From: Deltaproteobacteria bacterium | Lineage (GTDB): Bacteria > Desulfobacterota > DSM-4660 > Desulfatiglandales > B25-G16 | Assembly (NCBI GenBank): GCA_020348625.1 | Contig: CP070752.1 | Span: 1,492,266-1,497,319, forward strand | Reading direction: 5' to 3' | Length of the DNA: 5,054 nucleotides | Part shown: positions 4,264 through 5,054 of the stretch, one piece after another | How the letters are laid out: each line of letters begins with the position of its first letter | Position numbering within the stretch: the first letter of the stretch is position 1 | Position numbers and translations under genes: made by a program | Notes under the pieces: model-generated | What the model was told of the DNA's origin: nothing | What the model saw: the letters and a program-made list of their open reading frames with translations, nothing else | Database searches by the model: none

Positions 4264-5054
4264 ATGGACGGGAAAACAAAACAGGTAAAAGAAGGAGGTA
4301 CATGGCTAAAAGGATGGTGCGCAATGTGCCTCGACAACAACTGCGGAATGCGTGTCCGTTTAAAAGATGGCATTGTAGTAGAGGTCGAGGGCGACCAGGA
4401 TTGTCCAACCAATCGTGGTAAACTGTGCGTACGAGGAGCCCTTGCTTCTATTCCTGGGTTTTACAGCCCCTTCAGAATTGAGGGTCCACTAAAGCGCACT
4501 AATCCAGAGAAAGGACTGGATGATGACCCGGGCTGGGTTCGGATTGGGTGGGATGAGGCTTTGGATCTGGTAGCGAGCCGACTTAAGAAAATTAAAGAGC
4601 AGGACCCCCGCAGATTGGTTTTTATGGAAGGTTGGGGAACCATCGACGGTCGATTTGGACATGAATTGTGGTTACGGCAGCCCGATGGCGGCAGTAAGTA
4701 CGGTAGTACTTTTTCTCTTGCCTTTGGAACACCGAATCTTGTTGGGTCCCATGGTCCCCTCTGTGCAATCCATTACTCTTCCAATCTGGTTCATGGCCAA
4801 AGTCCGGAACAAATCGCTGACCTTGAATACTGTAAATACCTGATTGCCACGGGAAGGACCGTTGGCCCGAATACCGGTGCAACTCATTCCACCAAGCGTT
4901 TTCTGAACGCAATTGAACGCGGAATGAAATTGGTAGTGATTGATCCACGCTGTTCTGTAGAGGCTTCTAAGGCCTACAGATGGATCCCGATCCGACCTGG
5001 AACAGAGTTGGCTTTTGGTTTGGCGATGGTTCATGTAATTTTGCACGAGTTGAA
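4264..5054 (+). CDS. Molybdopterin (Mo/W bis-MGD) oxidoreductase, N-terminal part, cut by the right edge
   Basis: The frame is open for 263 codons to the window end. It is the start of a DMSO-reductase superfamily catalytic subunit, typically 650-850 residues. Residues 12-58 form the [4Fe-4S] domain with Cys19, Cys22, Cys27 and Cys55, then V-R-G where Arg57 takes the usual Lys/Arg place. The spacing C-x2-C-x4-C is one longer than the common C-x2-C-x3-C. F-G-T-P-N at 154-158 leads to S-H-G-P-L-C, whose Cys167 is the likely metal ligand. V-V-I-D-P-R at 224-229 and I-R-P-G-T-E at 243-248 are pterin-dinucleotide binding motifs. No twin-arginine signal is present, so it should be cytoplasmic. The substrate is not apparent. 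The ATG at 4264 has GAGG five bases upstream, an in-frame TAA stands four codons before it, and the next ATG lies inside the iron-sulphur motif. Confidence 0.92.
   Translation, partial: MDGKTKQVKEGGTWLKGWCAMCLDNNCGMRVRLKDGIVVEVEGDQDCPTNRGKLCVRGALASIPGFYSPFRIEGPLKRTNPEKGLDDDPGWVRIGWDEALDLVASRLKKIKEQDPRRLVFMEGWGTIDGRFGHELWLRQPDGGSKYGSTFSLAFGTPNLVGSHGPLCAIHYSSNLVHGQSPEQIADLEYCKYLIATGRTVGPNTGATHSTKRFLNAIERGMKLVVIDPRCSVEASKAYRWIPIRPGTELAFGLAMVHVILHEL

Noticed and set aside
4293..4421. AGGAGG followed by ATG at 4302-4304 in another frame inside the molybdoenzyme gene, giving a 39-codon frame
   Set aside because: The spacing is only three bases, the peptide is arginine-rich and nondescript, and the overlapping iron-sulphur domain is clearly the coding frame.
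4622..5046. Minus-strand frames of 108 and 124 codons at the right end
   Set aside because: They are antisense shadows of the molybdoenzyme, whose plus-strand frame is open to the edge with clear cofactor motifs.

Overview
The window reads as ordinary bacterial chromosome of medium base composition. By eye, sampled stretches run from about 37% G+C in the ATC-hydrolase-like gene to about 55% in the Gfo/Idh gene. It carries a cytoplasmic molybdenum/tungsten bis-pterin oxidoreductase of the kind common in anaerobes, an L-2-amino-thiazoline-4-carboxylate (ATC) hydrolase-family protein, an M20 metallopeptidase and Gfo/Idh/MocA dehydrogenase genes. An anaerobic or metabolically versatile bacterium, perhaps Desulfobacterota-like, would fit, but this is a weak inference from gene content. 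No rRNA, tRNA, CRISPR array, transposase or integrase was seen.

Layout from left to right. (1) 1-80 (or 1-107), minus: the first codons of an unrecognised gene that runs off the left edge, with a strong ribosome binding site. (2) 108-485: a gene-free leader with a good sigma70-type promoter on the minus strand and an RNA hairpin. (3) 486-1574, minus: an intact Gfo/Idh/MocA oxidoreductase with its own promoter near 1668-1695. (4) 1747-1908, minus: the start-less C-terminal tail of a second, different Gfo/Idh protein. (5) 1902-3248, minus: an M20 dipeptidase-type metallohydrolase. (6) 3343-3921, minus: an ATC-hydrolase-family protein, 94 bp upstream of the M20 gene and probably co-transcribed with it. 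(7) 3922-4263: a divergent intergenic region that contains a possible decayed Gfo/Idh segment and two palindromes. (8) 4264 to the right edge, plus: the N-terminal 263 residues of a molybdopterin oxidoreductase.

The most interesting point is structural. The two hydrolase genes are closely bracketed by a 13-bp direct repeat (16 bp with one mismatch) at 1863-1878 and 3956-3971. At both places the minus strand encodes the peptide Gln-Thr-Glu-Ala-Phe. At the left copy this peptide begins a clear Gfo/Idh C-terminal tail, and at the right copy it ends a stretch that resembles the preceding part of such a protein. One reading is that a two-gene hydrolase cassette was inserted into, or recombined into, a Gfo/Idh gene, leaving both halves as relics.

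Functionally, the hydrolase pair recalls the known ATC-to-cysteine route: ring-opening hydrolase, then N-carbamoyl-L-cysteine amidohydrolase. Here, however, the second enzyme carries carnosinase/CPG2-type dipeptidase motifs rather than carbamoylase motifs. No common pathway with the dehydrogenases or the molybdoenzyme can be shown from the window.
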